Notes: a model not told the origin generated them from the letters alone. 64,000 nucleotides of DNA from Casimicrobiaceae bacterium (GCA_025056355.1 JANWWI010000008.1:1-64000), one strand, 5' to 3'. Positions 24,815 through 34,897 are shown, counted from the first letter of the stretch. Numbers and translations: made by a program.

Positions 24815-25618
24815 ATGAACGGATCGGTACAAAAACACTCCTTACCAGCGCAGATGGCGGAGCAAGCGGAATCCTCACGGCAGGAGGCGCGAAGGCGAAG
24901 GCAAACGCCCACCCGCGCGCACGATGAGCGCGCGAGCTGGCTTGCTCAGGCGCCGGGGCGGACCAATGACCCGGAGCGTACACGTTCGAACATCCTCGAA
25001 GTGGCGCTTGCCGAATTCGCGGAACGTGGCTTCGATGGCGCGCGTATCGACGAGATCGCGGCGGCCACGGCCACGAGCAAGCGGATGATCTATTACTACT
25101 TTGGCAGCAAAGAGGGCCTCTACCAGGCCGTGCTCGAAGAGGCCTACCGCGAGATGCGCGCTAGTGAGGCTGCCCTCGACCTCGACCGCTATGAGCCGGT
25201 GGAGGCGCTGCGTCGGCTGGTCGGCTTTACTTTCGACCATCACCACGAACACGAGCCCTACATCCGCCTGGTGATGAACGAAAACATCCAGCGCGGACGC
25301 CACCTGGCCCGCTCGGAGCGCATCCGCGGCATGAACGTGCCGGCGATCGAGGCCGTCGAGCGGCTCTACCGGCGAGGGGTCGAGGCTGGGGTGTTTCGGC
25401 CGGGGCTCGAGCCCATCGACCTGCACGCCTCGATCTCGGCGCTTTGCTTTTTCAACACCTCCAACCGGCACACGTTCGGACAGATTTTCGGCTACGACTT
25501 CTTCTCGCCACCGGTGTATGCGCGCCGTCGCGCCGCCGTGATCGAGCTGATCGAACGTTACGTGCGCGCGCTGACGCCCTCGGAGTCGGCCGCCGCAAGC
25601 CCGAACCCAGGGGCTTGA
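24815..25618 (+). CDS. TetR-family regulator of the TRAP/shikimate cluster
   Basis: A 267-residue regulator from this start (254 from an alternative ATG at 24854). A charged, probably disordered N-terminal tail of 45-60 residues precedes the TetR helix-turn-helix (ILEVALAEFAERGFDGARIDEIAAATATSKRMIYYYFGSKE is the region, about residues 58-100). The C-terminal ligand domain follows. It immediately precedes the transporter operon, and its stop codon lies within the -35 box of that operon's promoter, whose spacer contains a palindrome. It probably represses the operon until an aromatic pathway compound binds. Confidence 0.82.
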   Translation: MNGSVQKHSLPAQMAEQAESSRQEARRRRQTPTRAHDERASWLAQAPGRTNDPERTRSNILEVALAEFAERGFDGARIDEIAAATATSKRMIYYYFGSKEGLYQAVLEEAYREMRASEAALDLDRYEPVEALRRLVGFTFDHHHEHEPYIRLVMNENIQRGRHLARSERIRGMNVPAIEAVERLYRRGVEAGVFRPGLEPIDLHASISALCFFNTSNRHTFGQIFGYDFFSPPVYARRRAAVIELIERYVRALTPSESAAASPNPGA

Positions 25619-25643
25619 CGTAAAACTAACTAGTTCGTACATT
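25615..25643 (+). promoter_or_regulatory. Promoter with embedded TetR-type operator
   Basis: TTGACG, a spacer of exactly 17 bp, and TACATT form a good sigma-70 promoter. The spacer holds the palindrome AACTAGTT (25628-25635) with matching outer bases AC and GT (25625-25638). A repressor bound here would cover both hexamers. The -35 box overlaps the regulator's stop codon. Confidence 0.7.
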
Positions 25644-25752
25644 TTCGCCGGCATGCGGTTCGTCGTGTTCGCGACGGCATGGCGGCCCATCGCCAAGAAG
25701 ACCCAAACGACGCCTCGGTTGGGCGCGAGACGAGCAAGGAGGACAACGGGCC

Positions 25753-26253
25753 GTGTTCAACGTCTTGACTCACGCGCTTGAGCGCTACTGTCGCTTTGTC
25801 GGCGCGCTGTGCGTAGCGGCACTGGCTTTGATGGTGGTGCTCGTCTTCGGCAATGTGTTTTTGCGCTACGCCTTCAATTCCGGGATCACGACCTCGGAAG
25901 AGGTCTCGCGCTGGCTCTTCGTCTGGATGAGCTTCCTCGGAGCGGTGATCGCCCTACATGAGGGAGCGCACCTCGGCACCGATCTGCTGATCCGCCGCTT
26001 TCCGCCCCGCCTCACGCGGGTCGTGCAGGCGGTGGTGCTCCTCGCGATGCTCGGGATCGTGCTTTTACTTGCTTGGGGTAGCTGGCAGCAAACGCGCATC
26101 AATTGGACTTCGACGAGCGCGGTCACGCAGGCCCCCATTGCGCTTCTGTATGGGGCGGGGGTGGTGTTTGCGCTCTCGGCGATTCCCATCCTCGTGCGCG
26201 ACCTCTTGCGGCTTGCGCATCCAGGCACGGAGGCGGAGCGCGTCCGATCATGA
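25753..26253 (+). CDS. TRAP transporter small permease (DctQ type)
   Basis: A 166-residue inner-membrane protein with four helices and the DctQ signature around VFGNVFLRYAFNSGITTSEEVSRWLFVW. It pairs with the large permease to import organic acids driven by a sodium gradient. A GTG at 25753 is the start, supported by AAGGAGG about ten bases upstream. Its stop overlaps the large permease start by ATGA. Confidence 0.88.
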   Translation: MFNVLTHALERYCRFVGALCVAALALMVVLVFGNVFLRYAFNSGITTSEEVSRWLFVWMSFLGAVIALHEGAHLGTDLLIRRFPPRLTRVVQAVVLLAMLGIVLLLAWGSWQQTRINWTSTSAVTQAPIALLYGAGVVFALSAIPILVRDLLRLAHPGTEAERVRS

Positions 26254-27530
26254 CGCTTGCGCTTTTCATCGGCGTCTTGCTCGGGACGATCGCGCTCGGC
26301 TTTCCGATCGCCTTTGCGCTGCTTGCCTGCGGGGTCGCGCTCATGGCCCAGCTCGGGATTTTCGACGCGCAAATCCTCGCGCAGAACCTGCTCGAGGGCG
26401 CCAACAGTTTTCCGCTGCTCGCGGTGCCTTTTTTCATGCTGGCCGGCGAGCTCATGAACGCGGGCGGACTGTCGCGACGCATCGTCGAGCTTGCGCTCGT
26501 TTTCGTCGGCCATGTGCGTGGCGGGCTCGGCTATGTGGTGATCGTGGCCGCGGTGATCATGGCGGCGCTCTCCGGTTCGGCGGTGGCCGATGCCGCAGCG
26601 CTAGCCTCGCTGCTCGTGCCGATGATGGTGGCTGCGGGCTACGACCGCGCACGCTCGGGCGGCTTGATTGCAGCCTCGGCGGTGATCGCGCCGGTCATTC
26701 CGCCCTCGATCGGGCTTGTGCTCTTTGGGGTGGCGGGCAATGTCTCGATCGCCAAACTGTTCCTCGCCGGCATCGTGCCTGGTTTGCTGCTCGCGCTTGC
26801 ACTTTGGCTTGTCTGGGGCGCGCAACTGCGCACGCAGGCAGCCCCCGTGCGGCCGCGCGCTTCCGCGCGCGAACGCTGGCGAGCGCTGCGCGAGGCGGTG
26901 TGGGCGCTCGGCCTGCCGCTGATCGTCATCGTCGGGCTCAAGTTCGGGGTGTTCACGCCGACCGAGGCCGCGGTGGTGGCGGCGGTCTACGCGCTCGCGG
27001 TCTCCACGCTCGTCTATCGCGAGCTTACCTGGGGGCGGCTCTACGAAGTTTTCCTCGCGGCCGCCAAGACGACCGCGGTCATCATGTTTCTGGTCGCGGC
27101 GGCGATGGTGTCGGCGTGGTTGATCAACGTTGCGCAGCTGCCGCAGCAGGTGCTCGGCCTCGTCGAGCCGCTCATCGATTCGCCGCGGCTCCTCGTCGCG
27201 GTCATCATGCTGCTCGTGATTGCGATCGGCATGGCCATGGATATGACCCCGACCATCCTCATTCTGACGCCGGTGCTCATGCCGGTGATCAAGGCTGCGG
27301 GCGTCGATCCGGTCTATTTCGGCGTGCTCTTTGTGATCAATTGCTCAATCGGACTGATCACGCCGCCGGTGGGCACGGTGCTCAACACGGTGGCCGGGGT
27401 TGGGCGCATCCCGCTCGAAGCGCTCGCGCGCGGGGCGTTGCCCTTTGTCGTGGCACAGCTCGCGGTGCTCTTTCTGCTTGTGGCTTTTCCCCCGATCGTC
27501 ACCGTGCCGCTTGCCTGGCTCACGTCCTAA
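26250..27530 (+). CDS. TRAP transporter large permease (DctM type)
   Basis: A 426-residue protein with about twelve helices. DctM landmarks are ANSFPLLAVPFFMLAGELMN, SGSAVADAAALASLLVPMM, VIAPVIPPSIGLVLFG and the C-terminal GLITPPVGTVLN. It forms the translocation path of a TRAP importer. The surrounding enzymes suggest a shikimate-, quinate- or dehydroshikimate-like substrate. Substrate choice by context is an inference. Confidence 0.92.
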   Translation: MTLALFIGVLLGTIALGFPIAFALLACGVALMAQLGIFDAQILAQNLLEGANSFPLLAVPFFMLAGELMNAGGLSRRIVELALVFVGHVRGGLGYVVIVAAVIMAALSGSAVADAAALASLLVPMMVAAGYDRARSGGLIAASAVIAPVIPPSIGLVLFGVAGNVSIAKLFLAGIVPGLLLALALWLVWGAQLRTQAAPVRPRASARERWRALREAVWALGLPLIVIVGLKFGVFTPTEAAVVAAVYALAVSTLVYRELTWGRLYEVFLAAAKTTAVIMFLVAAAMVSAWLINVAQLPQQVLGLVEPLIDSPRLLVAVIMLLVIAIGMAMDMTPTILILTPVLMPVIKAAGVDPVYFGVLFVINCSIGLITPPVGTVLNTVAGVGRIPLEALARGALPFVVAQLAVLFLLVAFPPIVTVPLAWLTS

Positions 27531-27568
27531 TCCCGATTCGTTTTCCGTTGACAAGGAGGAACCGACCG

Positions 27569-28573
27569 ATGAAACGTCTCTTGCGTCACCTGACCCAACT
27601 TACGGCGCTCGCGTGCGTGGCCTTCACCACAGCCGCTTTCGCACAGGAGCGAACGATCAAGTTCGCCACCCAAAACCCCAAAGGCCACCCGATCGTGATG
27701 GGCATGGAGCGCTTCGCCGAGCTCGTGCAGCAACGCTCGGGCGGTCGCATCAAGGTCAATCTGTTCCCGGGCGGAACGCTTGGCAGCGACCAGGCCAACG
27801 TCTCGGCGTTGCAAGGCGGGACGCTCGAAATGGCCTCGATGAACTCGGGCATTCTGGCCAGCCAGGTCAAAGAGTTCGCCATCTTCGACTTTCCCTTCAT
27901 GTTTGCCAACACGCGCGAAGCCGATGCGGTGCTCGACGGGCCCTTCGGTCAGAAAATGCACGCGCGCTTGGAGGAAAAAGGACTGGTCGGTCTGGCCTAT
28001 TTCGAGCTTGGCTTTCGCAACATCACCAACAGCCGTCGGCCGCTCAACCGTGTCGAAGACATCGCGGGGCTCAAACTGCGTGTGATTCCGAACGCGATCA
28101 ACGTCGACTGGGTCAAGGCGCTCGATGCCAATCCTACGCCGCTACCCTTCCCGGAGGTCTACGCCGCGCTCGAACAGAAGGCGATCGATGGCCAGGAGAA
28201 CCCACTCACGGTGATCAATGCGAACAAGTTCTACGAGGTGCAGAAGTTTCTTGCGATCACCAACCACCAATACAACCCACAGTCGGTGTTGGTGAGCAAG
28301 AAGTTCTGGGACACGCTCACGCCGGCCGAACAACGTCTGCTGCGCGAGGCAGCCCAGGAAGCGGCCAAATATCAGCGTGAACAGGCGCGTGCGCAGGTCG
28401 CCCAAGCACTCGACAATTTGAAAAAGCATGGCATGCAGGTGACCGAGTTCCCGCCGGCTGAAATCCTCAAGTTTGCGGAACGCATGCGCCCAGTCATTCA
28501 GAAGCACGCCGCAAGCGTCGGCGAAGCCACAGTCAATGAGCTTGTGGCCGAACTGACGAAGCTGCGGCGCTGA
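27569..28573 (+). CDS. TRAP transporter substrate-binding protein (DctP type)
   Basis: A 334-residue periplasmic binding protein. A signal peptide ends at TTAAFAQ. The DctP carboxylate-binding region includes LKLRVIPNAINVDWVKAL with the key Arg, and PLPFPEVYAALEQKAIDGQENP. It captures the substrate and delivers it to the permeases encoded just upstream. An AAGGAGG site lies eight bases before the ATG. A strong hairpin follows the stop codon. Confidence 0.92.
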   Translation: MKRLLRHLTQLTALACVAFTTAAFAQERTIKFATQNPKGHPIVMGMERFAELVQQRSGGRIKVNLFPGGTLGSDQANVSALQGGTLEMASMNSGILASQVKEFAIFDFPFMFANTREADAVLDGPFGQKMHARLEEKGLVGLAYFELGFRNITNSRRPLNRVEDIAGLKLRVIPNAINVDWVKALDANPTPLPFPEVYAALEQKAIDGQENPLTVINANKFYEVQKFLAITNHQYNPQSVLVSKKFWDTLTPAEQRLLREAAQEAAKYQREQARAQVAQALDNLKKHGMQVTEFPPAEILKFAERMRPVIQKHAASVGEATVNELVAELTKLRR

Positions 28574-28584
28574 TCGATCGGCGG

Positions 28585-28613
28585 GGCAGGCGTGCGGCGG
28601 CCGCATGCCTGCC
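28585..28613. promoter_or_regulatory. Strong intercistronic hairpin between dctP and aroQ
   Basis: GGCAGGCGTGCGG and CCGCATGCCTGCC form a 13-bp stem (one G-U pair in RNA) closed by a three-base loop. No T-tract follows, so it is more likely an mRNA-stabilising hairpin that raises binding-protein levels than a terminator. It would bury the ATG at 28605, favouring the GTG at 28638 as aroQ start. Confidence 0.6.
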
Positions 28614-28637
28614 TCCTCAACCAACGGAGCGTTCACG

Positions 28638-29078
28638 GTGCGTATCCTCGTCCTTCACGGTGTCAATCTGAACATGTTCGGCCAGCGCGACCCGAAACAC
28701 TACGGCACGGCCACGCTGGCCGACATCGACCGTGCGCTCGGCGAACTGGCTGCCGAGCTGGGTGTAACAGTCGAATGCTTCCAGACCAACCACGAAGGCG
28801 AGATGGTCGAGCGCATCCACGCCGCGCACCGCGAGCGCGTCGATGCCGTGCTCATCAATCCCGGCGCCTGGACGCACTACAGCTATGCCATCCGCGACGC
28901 GCTCGAGATCCTGCGCTGCCCGGTCGTCGAGGTGCACATGTCAAACATCCATGCCCGTGAGCCTTTCCGCCACCACTCGGTGGTGAGCGCCATCGCGAAG
29001 GGCGTGATCTGCGGCTTCGGCGTGGAGTCGTATCGCTTGGCCTTGCGTGCCGCGGTGGCGCTCGGAGGCCAGCCTTGA
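28638..29078 (+). CDS. aroQ: Type II 3-dehydroquinate dehydratase
   Basis: A 146-residue type II dehydroquinase. Motifs: LVLHGVNLNMFGQRDPKHYG with the catalytic Arg and Tyr, FQTNHEGEMVERI, LINPGAWTHYSYAIRDAL, and the catalytic His in VEVHMSNIHAREPFRHHS. It interconverts 3-dehydroquinate and 3-dehydroshikimate. In this cluster it probably works in the catabolic direction, feeding dehydroshikimate dehydratase. The GTG at 28638 is preferred to the ATG at 28605, which falls in a hairpin. Confidence 0.92.
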   Translation: MRILVLHGVNLNMFGQRDPKHYGTATLADIDRALGELAAELGVTVECFQTNHEGEMVERIHAAHRERVDAVLINPGAWTHYSYAIRDALEILRCPVVEVHMSNIHAREPFRHHSVVSAIAKGVICGFGVESYRLALRAAVALGGQP

Positions 29079-30028
29079 CTGCAGCCACCCTGTCGCCCCC
29101 GATCGTGCGCGATACGACCACACGCCTCGTCGACGACCGCCGTGTTTTGCTCGGGCTCATCGGACGGGGTATCGGGGCGAGCCTCACCCCGGCGCTGCAT
29201 GAGGAGGAAGGTCGCCGACAGGGGTTGATCGTGCACTATCAGTTGGTGGACTTCGACCGCTCGGGCGCGGGCGATGAGGCGCTCAAATCCTTGGTGTTGC
29301 TCCTGGGCACGATCGGGTTTGCCGGTGTGAACGTGACTTACCCGTTCAAGCAAGCGGTCATCGCGCTGCTCGACCGCCTTTCCCCGGAAGCGGAGGCGAT
29401 CGGCGCCGTCAACACCGTGGTTGTCGAACGCGGCGGGCTGGTCGGACACAACACCGATGCGAGCGGTTGGCGCTACGGCCTCGAGCATGGCCTGCCAGGG
29501 GCGGATTTGTCGCGGGTCGTGCTCGTGGGCGCGGGAGGAGCCGGGGCTGCGGTCGCCTATGCGCTCGGGACGCTGGGCGCCGAATCGGTGGTGATCCTCG
29601 ACCGTGCCCCGGAACGCGCTGAAGAGCTTGCCAGGCGCGCTGCGCGGACGCATCCGAAGACGCACTACAGCACCGCACCGATCAGCAAGCTGGCGTTTTC
29701 AGCTGCCACCGGGGTGGTTCAGGCCACCCCCGTCGGCATGCACAAGCTGCCCGGTATGCCGTTTGATCCGGAATGGCTGCCCGAGCGAGCGTGGGTCAAC
29801 GACATCGTCTACTTTCCGATCGAGACGGCGCTTTTGGCTGCTGCGCGGGCGCGCGCTCTGCGGGTGCTCGACGGCGGCGCCATGGCGGTCGGGCAGGCTG
29901 CGGCGGCCTTTGAGCACTTCACGGGCCGGCCTGCCAACGTCGAACGCATGCGCCAACACTTCATGCAGCTGCTGCGTGAGCGCAAGGAGCCCGACGCGGC
30001 GCAGGCACAAACGGGCACGCCCGGATAG
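29075..30028 (+). CDS. Shikimate/quinate dehydrogenase (AroE family)
   Basis: A 317-residue oxidoreductase. The substrate-binding Lys lies in NVTYPFKQ and the Asp in HNTDASGW. The NAD(P) Rossmann motif is VGAGGAGAAVAYAL and a VQATPVGM stretch follows, all standard for the AroE family. The context (transporter, dehydroshikimate dehydratase, enol-lactonase) suggests oxidation of shikimate or quinate rather than biosynthesis. Following LDRAP at the cofactor loop, NAD use is plausible but unproven. The start appears to be TTG at 29075, overlapping the aroQ stop. Confidence 0.85.
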   Translation: MTAATLSPPIVRDTTTRLVDDRRVLLGLIGRGIGASLTPALHEEEGRRQGLIVHYQLVDFDRSGAGDEALKSLVLLLGTIGFAGVNVTYPFKQAVIALLDRLSPEAEAIGAVNTVVVERGGLVGHNTDASGWRYGLEHGLPGADLSRVVLVGAGGAGAAVAYALGTLGAESVVILDRAPERAEELARRAARTHPKTHYSTAPISKLAFSAATGVVQATPVGMHKLPGMPFDPEWLPERAWVNDIVYFPIETALLAAARARALRVLDGGAMAVGQAAAAFEHFTGRPANVERMRQHFMQLLRERKEPDAAQAQTGTPG

Positions 30029-30059
30029 CGCAGGCAGGCTGCATTCGTGGGAGACTCGA

Positions 30060-30926
30060 ATGCACGGCAGCGAACGCGAGGGGATTCCCGAGACACCCAA
30101 TCCGCTCGGCCTTGAAGGCATCGAGTTCATCGAGTTTTCGACCAACCGCCCGCAGTCGCTCGCCCTTGCGCTCGAGCGGCTCGGTTTTCGCGCCATTGCG
30201 CACCATCGCTCGCGCGAGGCGACGCTCTTTCGCCAGGCGCAAATGAATCTGGTGATCCAAGCCGATCCGGAAGCGCTCGGCGATGCGCCGCGCTACGAGA
30301 TCACCGCGGTTGCCTTTCGCGTAGAGGATGCCGCCCAGGCGCTTGCACGCTGCGAACGGCTCGGAGGCTGGGCGCTCACCTCCCGGGCTCAGGCCATGGA
30401 GCTTGTGATTCCATCGATTCGCGGCCCGGCGGGGGCTCGCTTTTTCTTCGTCGATCGTGGGCGAGAGTTCTCGGTATTCGACATCGACTTTCGGCCGATT
30501 CCCGGGACGGACCCAACGGTGCCTGCCGTCGCAGGAACACGCTTTTTCGGGGTCGTGCAATACATTGCCGCGGGACGCTACGCCGATTGGATTCACTTCT
30601 ATGAGCGGCTGTTCGGCTGGAAGCCCATTCCCGATGAGCTTCGCTTCGGCGTTTTGCCGCGCGGAAAGATCCTGGCGAGTCCGGGCGGCCAGTTCTTCTG
30701 GCAACTGATCGCCCCGGAGGGACGCTCAAGCGAGTATCCCGTCTCCGAAGCCTTGCACCGTGTTGCCTTCGCCTCATCGGATGTGCTGGCCAGTGTTGCG
30801 GCACTCAGAGCGCGTGGGGTGCAGTTTGTCGAAACGCCGAGTTTTCCGCTCCATGAGCGCGGGGCGCTCACCCATGCCTTGGTGGGCGATCTTGCGTTCG
30901 AACTGGTTCATGAGCCGCAAGGATGA
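30060..30926 (+). CDS. HPPD-like (VOC-fold) protein, split QuiC partner
   Basis: A 288-residue protein with two vicinal-oxygen-chelate modules resembling 4-hydroxyphenylpyruvate dioxygenase. The first begins at GIEFIEFSTNRPQSLALALERLGF. The second includes YADWIHFYERLFGWKP, ALHRVAFASSD and LAFELVHEPQ. Compared with HPPD, the His and Glu of the metal triad can be placed in ALHRVAF and FELVHE. The first His appears replaced, by my alignment, with Gly in RFFGVVQY. In pseudomonad QuiC1 such a domain is fused behind the dehydratase barrel; here it is a separate gene placed first, overlapping the barrel gene by ATGA. It is probably not an HPPD. Confidence 0.68.
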   Translation: MHGSEREGIPETPNPLGLEGIEFIEFSTNRPQSLALALERLGFRAIAHHRSREATLFRQAQMNLVIQADPEALGDAPRYEITAVAFRVEDAAQALARCERLGGWALTSRAQAMELVIPSIRGPAGARFFFVDRGREFSVFDIDFRPIPGTDPTVPAVAGTRFFGVVQYIAAGRYADWIHFYERLFGWKPIPDELRFGVLPRGKILASPGGQFFWQLIAPEGRSSEYPVSEALHRVAFASSDVLASVAALRARGVQFVETPSFPLHERGALTHALVGDLAFELVHEPQG

Positions 30927-31804
30927 GACGCGATTGGCCGCCCGTCGAGCGCTTCGGCATGGATACGATCTCGCTGGCCGGGACGCTCGAGGTCAAGCTG
31001 GAAGCGATGGCACGTGCGGGCTTTCGGCATGTCATGCTCTCTGCGCGCGATGTGGTCGGCCATCCAGCGGGGGTTTCGGGGGCAGCGCGGGCGGTGGCGG
31101 GTAGCGGCCTCACGGTCACGGGCTTTCAGGTGCTGCGCGACTTCGAGGGGCTGGATGATCAGCTGCACGCGTACAAACTCGACATTGCCAAAGCGATGAT
31201 CGAGATGGCAGCAGCGGTCGGCGCGCCCTTGCTACTCACTTGTTCCTCGGTGTCGCGACATGCCACGGGTGCGCACGAGCGACTCGCCGAGGACTTGCAC
31301 AAGCTCGCGATGCTGGCCCTGCCGTTTGGGATTCGGGTCGCATACGAGGCGCTGTCGTGGGGGCTGCATGTGAGCGACTATCGCGATGCCTGGGCCATCG
31401 TTCGTCGCGTCGATTGTCCGACCTTGACCCTTGCGCTCGATTCGTTTCACATGCTGGCCACTGCGAGTCCGTTTGAGGAGCTAAGCGAGATTGATCCGGA
31501 GCGCATCAGCCTGGTGCAGCTGTCGGACTTCATGTGGCAAGAGGTACGCACGGCCGAGGAGCGGCTCACCACGGCGCGAACGTTCCGTGTCTTTCCGTAC
31601 GAGGGCGTCCACAGCAGCCAACTGCTTGCGCTCATCCAGGCGCTCGAAGCGATGGGGTATACGGGCCCATACAGCTTCGAGGTCTTCAACGACGATTACA
31701 CCCAGCTTCCGCCGCGGGTCGTGGCGGAGCGAGCGCGTACGAGCGCGCGACGCCTTGCCGAGACGGTCCTGGCCCATCGAGAGCCGCCGGTCGCAAGCGC
31801 CTGA
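30923..31804 (+). CDS. 3-Dehydroshikimate dehydratase-like TIM barrel
   Basis: A 293-residue sugar-phosphate isomerase/epimerase-type (AP endonuclease 2) barrel. Metal ligands of the family can be seen: Glu in AYEALSWG, Asp in LALDSFH, Gln in LVQLSDF and Glu in SFEVFNDD. The last motif matches dehydroshikimate dehydratases that make protocatechuate. It lies directly after the HPPD-like gene and before PcaD-type genes, which supports this role. A generic isomerase cannot be excluded. Confidence 0.75.
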   Translation: MRRDWPPVERFGMDTISLAGTLEVKLEAMARAGFRHVMLSARDVVGHPAGVSGAARAVAGSGLTVTGFQVLRDFEGLDDQLHAYKLDIAKAMIEMAAAVGAPLLLTCSSVSRHATGAHERLAEDLHKLAMLALPFGIRVAYEALSWGLHVSDYRDAWAIVRRVDCPTLTLALDSFHMLATASPFEELSEIDPERISLVQLSDFMWQEVRTAEERLTTARTFRVFPYEGVHSSQLLALIQALEAMGYTGPYSFEVFNDDYTQLPPRVVAERARTSARRLAETVLAHREPPVASA

Positions 31805-31892
31805 GGGATTGGGACCGCGGCGCACTCAGGCGCTGCGGGGAAGCCTGGTGAACGATAATCCCGGCGGTGTCAGCAAGCAAAGGCCGCTGTCA

Positions 31893-32690
31893 ATGGTTGA
31901 GTGTTACCGCGAACGCTTGAGTACGGGGGTTCACCCCACGGCGCCGATCCTCGTGTGCGCCCACGCGCTCGGGGCGAATCTTGGCATGTGGCGTCCGCTT
32001 GCTCGAGAACTCGCCGGGCGCATCAGTGTGCTTGCCTACGATCATCGCGGGCAAGGGCGCTCAAGCGATCTCGGGCAGCCTTACACGATGGCCGATCTGG
32101 TTGAAGATGCCGCGGCGATTGTGCGCGCCGAACGAGAGCGTGCCGCAGGCGTGCCGATCGTTTTTTGCGGTCTCTCGATGGGCGGGATGGTGGCGCAGGG
32201 TTTGGCGGCGGCGCATCCGGGGCTCGTCGATGCGATCGTGGTGGCCAACAGCGCCATGTTCTTCGACGAGATGGCGCGGCAAGCCTGGCGTGCACGCATC
32301 GCAACCGTCGAGCGCGAGGGGCTTCAAGCCATCGTGCCCACGATCCTCGAGCGATGGTTCACGCCGGGCTTTCGCGCGCAAGCGCCCGAGACCGTGGAGG
32401 CGATCCGGCGCGATCTGCTCGCCAACGATCCGGCCGCCTACGTGCGCGCCTGTCAGGCGATCATGGCGATCGACTTCCGGCAGTCGAATCGCACGATCGG
32501 CTGCCCGACGCTTGTGATGGCGGGCGAGCATGACGGCTCCACACCGCCCGCGCTCTCCGAAGCCATCGCGGCTTCGATCCCCGGTGCGCGGCTTGCGCGG
32601 CTGGCCACCGCCCATCTGAGCGCCGTGGAAGCGCCGCAGGCCTTTGCCTCACTGGTCGAGTCGTTCTGCGAAGAGCTGCCGCGCCGGTGA
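31893..32690 (+). CDS. pcaD: 3-Oxoadipate enol-lactonase
   Basis: A 265-residue alpha/beta hydrolase of the length usual for PcaD. The nucleophile Ser is in CGLSMGGMVAQ, the acid Asp in AGEHDGSTPP and the His in TAHLSAVEAP. The DHRGQGRS motif and the HLSxVE ending are typical of enol-lactonases, which open 3-oxoadipate enol-lactone in protocatechuate and catechol breakdown. A GTG at 31848 is an alternative start. It is followed by pcaF in the same direction. Confidence 0.78.
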   Translation: MVECYRERLSTGVHPTAPILVCAHALGANLGMWRPLARELAGRISVLAYDHRGQGRSSDLGQPYTMADLVEDAAAIVRAERERAAGVPIVFCGLSMGGMVAQGLAAAHPGLVDAIVVANSAMFFDEMARQAWRARIATVEREGLQAIVPTILERWFTPGFRAQAPETVEAIRRDLLANDPAAYVRACQAIMAIDFRQSNRTIGCPTLVMAGEHDGSTPPALSEAIAASIPGARLARLATAHLSAVEAPQAFASLVESFCEELPRR

Positions 32691-32795
32691 AAGCGCAAAG
32701 GCTCCGGCCTCGGGCGGTACGGCCGTCGGGACGATCGAGAAAGCCCTGGGCTGGCCTATCATCCAAAGCGAAAAGCATCGACGGGGATCCGACAC

Positions 32796-33999
<1,204 letters not shown>

Positions 34000-34010
<11 letters not shown>

Positions 34011-34058
34011 GGCGCAAGCGGCCCACGCGTTCCGAATATTCGAGAAAACAGCGTGGGC
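34000..34058. repeat. Three-armed inverted repeat after pcaF
   Basis: GCGTGGGC (34000-34007), GCCCACGC (34021-34028) and GCGTGGGC (34051-34058) can form either of two alternative 8-bp hairpins. The loop of the second contains the palindrome CGAATATTCG (34033-34042). The first arm overlaps the pcaF stop codon. No T-tract follows, so termination would have to be Rho-dependent or weak. The rest of the gap to 34227 shows no gene. Confidence 0.5.
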
Positions 34059-34227
34059 TACGCTGCAATCGGCATGTGACGAAGACTCGCTAGCATCGTC
34101 GGCATCGACCGAGGAGCACTGCGGACGGAGTTCGGCCCTCAATGCCGTCTTCGCCGGCTTGGTGCTTGATTCCACGTTGGTGTTGTGGCCCGGGACGGAA
34201 GCCGGGCTTGGTGTGTGGCTTGTTCAG

Positions 34228-34743
34228 ATGAAAGCGATCGAACACTTTCTCGAATCCTTCATGTTCAACGCGCGCTGGTTACTTGCGCCGTTTTACTTGG
34301 GGCTGGTGCTGGCGCTGGCCCTTCTGATGGTGAAGTTCATCAAGGAGTTTGTGGCCTTTGCGCCGCTTGTCTTCACCGGCCGCCCCGAGGATGTGGTGCT
34401 TGGGGTGCTCGCGCTGATCGACATCGTGATGATCGGTAATCTGATCCTGATCATCGTCTTTGCCGGCTACGAAAACTTCGTCTCCAAGATCGGCTCGGAC
34501 AACCATGAGGACCGTCCGGACTGGATGGGACATGTCGGCTTTGCCGACCTCAAGATGAAGCTGATCGGCTCGATCGTGGCCATTTCGGGCATCGAGCTGC
34601 TCAAAGCCTTCATGCACACGAGCGCCTATTCGCGGGAGGAGCTTGCCTGGAAGGTCGGTTTGCACATGACCTTTGTCATCTCGGGCGTGCTCTTTGCCGT
34701 GATGGATCGTCTGAGCGCCGGCAAAAACGACAAGGGCCATTGA
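34228..34743 (+). CDS. UPF0114 / YqhA-family membrane protein
   Basis: A 171-residue membrane protein with four helices. It matches the UPF0114 (TIGR00645, YqhA) family at FMFNARWLLAPFYLGL, LIDIVMIGNLILIIVFAGYENFVS and WMGHVGFADLKMKLIGSIVAIS. The function of the family is unknown. The ATG at 34228 starts the conserved sequence; no operon partner is obvious. Confidence 0.88.
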   Translation: MKAIEHFLESFMFNARWLLAPFYLGLVLALALLMVKFIKEFVAFAPLVFTGRPEDVVLGVLALIDIVMIGNLILIIVFAGYENFVSKIGSDNHEDRPDWMGHVGFADLKMKLIGSIVAISGIELLKAFMHTSAYSREELAWKVGLHMTFVISGVLFAVMDRLSAGKNDKGH

Positions 34744-34897
34744 GGGGCGGCGCGGTCGGGGCAAACGGGGGCTCTGAAACAATACGCGCACGGAGTCCTC
34801 ACGACTGCGTGACGGTCGTGAGCCGGCGGCTGCCGGTACGCGGCGTGGGTCAATCCTGCAGCCGCCAGTGACCGGAGCGACCCTCACTGAGCCCATC

